Below, piece after piece: positions 5,842 to 6,072 of a stretch of DNA of 6,072 bases. The stretch lies in the NCBI GenBank assembly GCA_900757505.1, contig CAAEOE010000089.1, positions 1 to 6,072 on the forward strand, read 5' to 3'. Source of the stretch: an uncultured Collinsella sp. GTDB lineage: Bacteria > Actinomycetota > Coriobacteriia > Coriobacteriales > Coriobacteriaceae. The notes under the pieces are model-generated. The model had not been told where the DNA came from. It worked only from the letters and a program-made list of their open reading frames with translations, and did not search any database. Position 1 is the first letter of the stretch, and every line of letters starts with the position of its first letter. Made by a program: the position numbers and the translations under genes.

Positions 5842-5881
5842 AGAGGCTTCCTGCTTGAAAACAAATTGCAATCCGACTAGA

Positions 5882-5924
5882 AAGCCGGTGCGACAAAGGA
5901 GAAACTCCCTTGTCGCACCGGCTT
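5882..5924. terminator. Isolated near-perfect hairpin, possible terminator
   Basis: A perfect 15-bp stem, 5882-5896 with 5910-5924 (core GCCGGTGCGACAA), continues after one A/C mismatch into GGAG/CTCC around an AAA loop. The stem resembles the terminators of this genome, but neither strand has a proper T-run after it: ACAAAT on plus, TCTAGT on minus. No gene end is close enough to assign it. Confidence 0.45.
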
Positions 5925-6008
5925 ACAAATCGATTAATGCTATCAGCTTCCAGCGAAGAGGCACGGTAGTTACAAGCATGCAAACGTAGCTCACCCGTGG
6001 GAGGGCCC

Positions 6009-6072
6009 TATATATCGTCCCACGCACAGTTTCGCAGCGCAGCGAGAATGTTTGAGCATGGGGCGATATATA
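6009..6072 (-). repeat. Hairpin repeat, copy C (inverted, cut by window end)
   Basis: On the minus strand it carries the same core as copy B, from ATGCTCAAACATTCTCGCT to GCGAAACTGCG, but about nine bases shorter in the middle. Its arms, 6009-6021 and 6060-6072, pair along all 13 positions with one G-T wobble, yet their sequence (TATATATCG...) differs from the arms of B. The left arm seems to run on through GGGCCC (6003-6008), so the right arm probably continues past the window. Confidence 0.75.

Larger units (their letters stand above)
5658..6072. other. Gene-free right end made of hairpin repeats
   Basis: No coding region is supported over these 415 bases. Short open frames here lack ribosome sites, and the 33-base direct repeat is read in two different frames within one of them. 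The stretch contains three copies of a hairpin repeat and one separate long hairpin, entered separately. Only about 80 bases (5926-6002) show nothing recognisable. Confidence 0.75.

Noticed and set aside
5662..5880. 72-codon plus-strand open frame after the glycosyltransferase
   Set aside because: It starts four bases after the previous stop without a ribosome site and consists of the hairpin repeats, with the same 33 bases read in two frames.
5762..5983. 73-codon minus-strand open frame across repeat B and the orphan hairpin
   Set aside because: It has no ribosome site or family resemblance, and is explained by inverted-repeat DNA.
5684..6072. CRISPR array
   Set aside because: There are only three copies, in mixed orientation and with unequal lengths and spacing, and no cas gene.

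Overview
The window reads like the chromosome of a moderately GC-rich Coriobacteriia-type gut actinobacterium, most like Collinsella or a close relative. This rests on overall protein style, the DegV/DUF1836 pair, a UgtP-type glycosyltransferase, and dense hairpin repeats at the right end. It is an impression from reading, not a search result. There are six protein genes, the first one partial. No rRNA, tRNA, CRISPR array or transposase was seen.

Layout: (1) 2-265 (+) is the 3' end of apt, adenine phosphoribosyltransferase. (2) 298-1425 (+) is a secreted NlpC/P60 cell-wall hydrolase with a coiled-coil N-terminal half and a Pro/Thr/Ala linker, closed by a strong terminator at 1450-1490. (3) 1594-2460 (+) is a DegV-family, putatively fatty-acid-binding protein. 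It converges with (4) 2533-3144 (-), a DUF1836 putative DNA-binding regulator, and the two share a long bidirectional terminator between them. (5) 3300-4238 (-) is thioredoxin reductase trxB. It is divergent from (6) 4356-5657 (+), a MGDG-synthase/UgtP-like processive lipid glycosyltransferase. (7) 5658-6072 holds no gene I can support. It contains three copies of a hairpin-forming repeat, two direct and one inverted, and an isolated near-perfect hairpin.

The most interesting signal is an oriented 23-bp element, TATCTAGT-N7-ACTAGATA. It occurs once upstream of degV (1510-1532) and once upstream of the DUF1836 gene (3183-3205). Read in each gene's own direction the two copies match at 21 of 23 positions, including most of the non-palindromic 7-nt centre. 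This suggests that the DUF1836 protein controls itself and its convergent neighbour degV, forming a small local regulon likely tied to fatty-acid or lipid status. The glycosyltransferase nearby is also a membrane-lipid gene, but it lacks this element in its visible promoter.

The second point of interest is the right-end repeat family. Its core is conserved while its base-paired arms differ from copy to copy yet still pair, which suggests that the folded hairpin itself is what is maintained.
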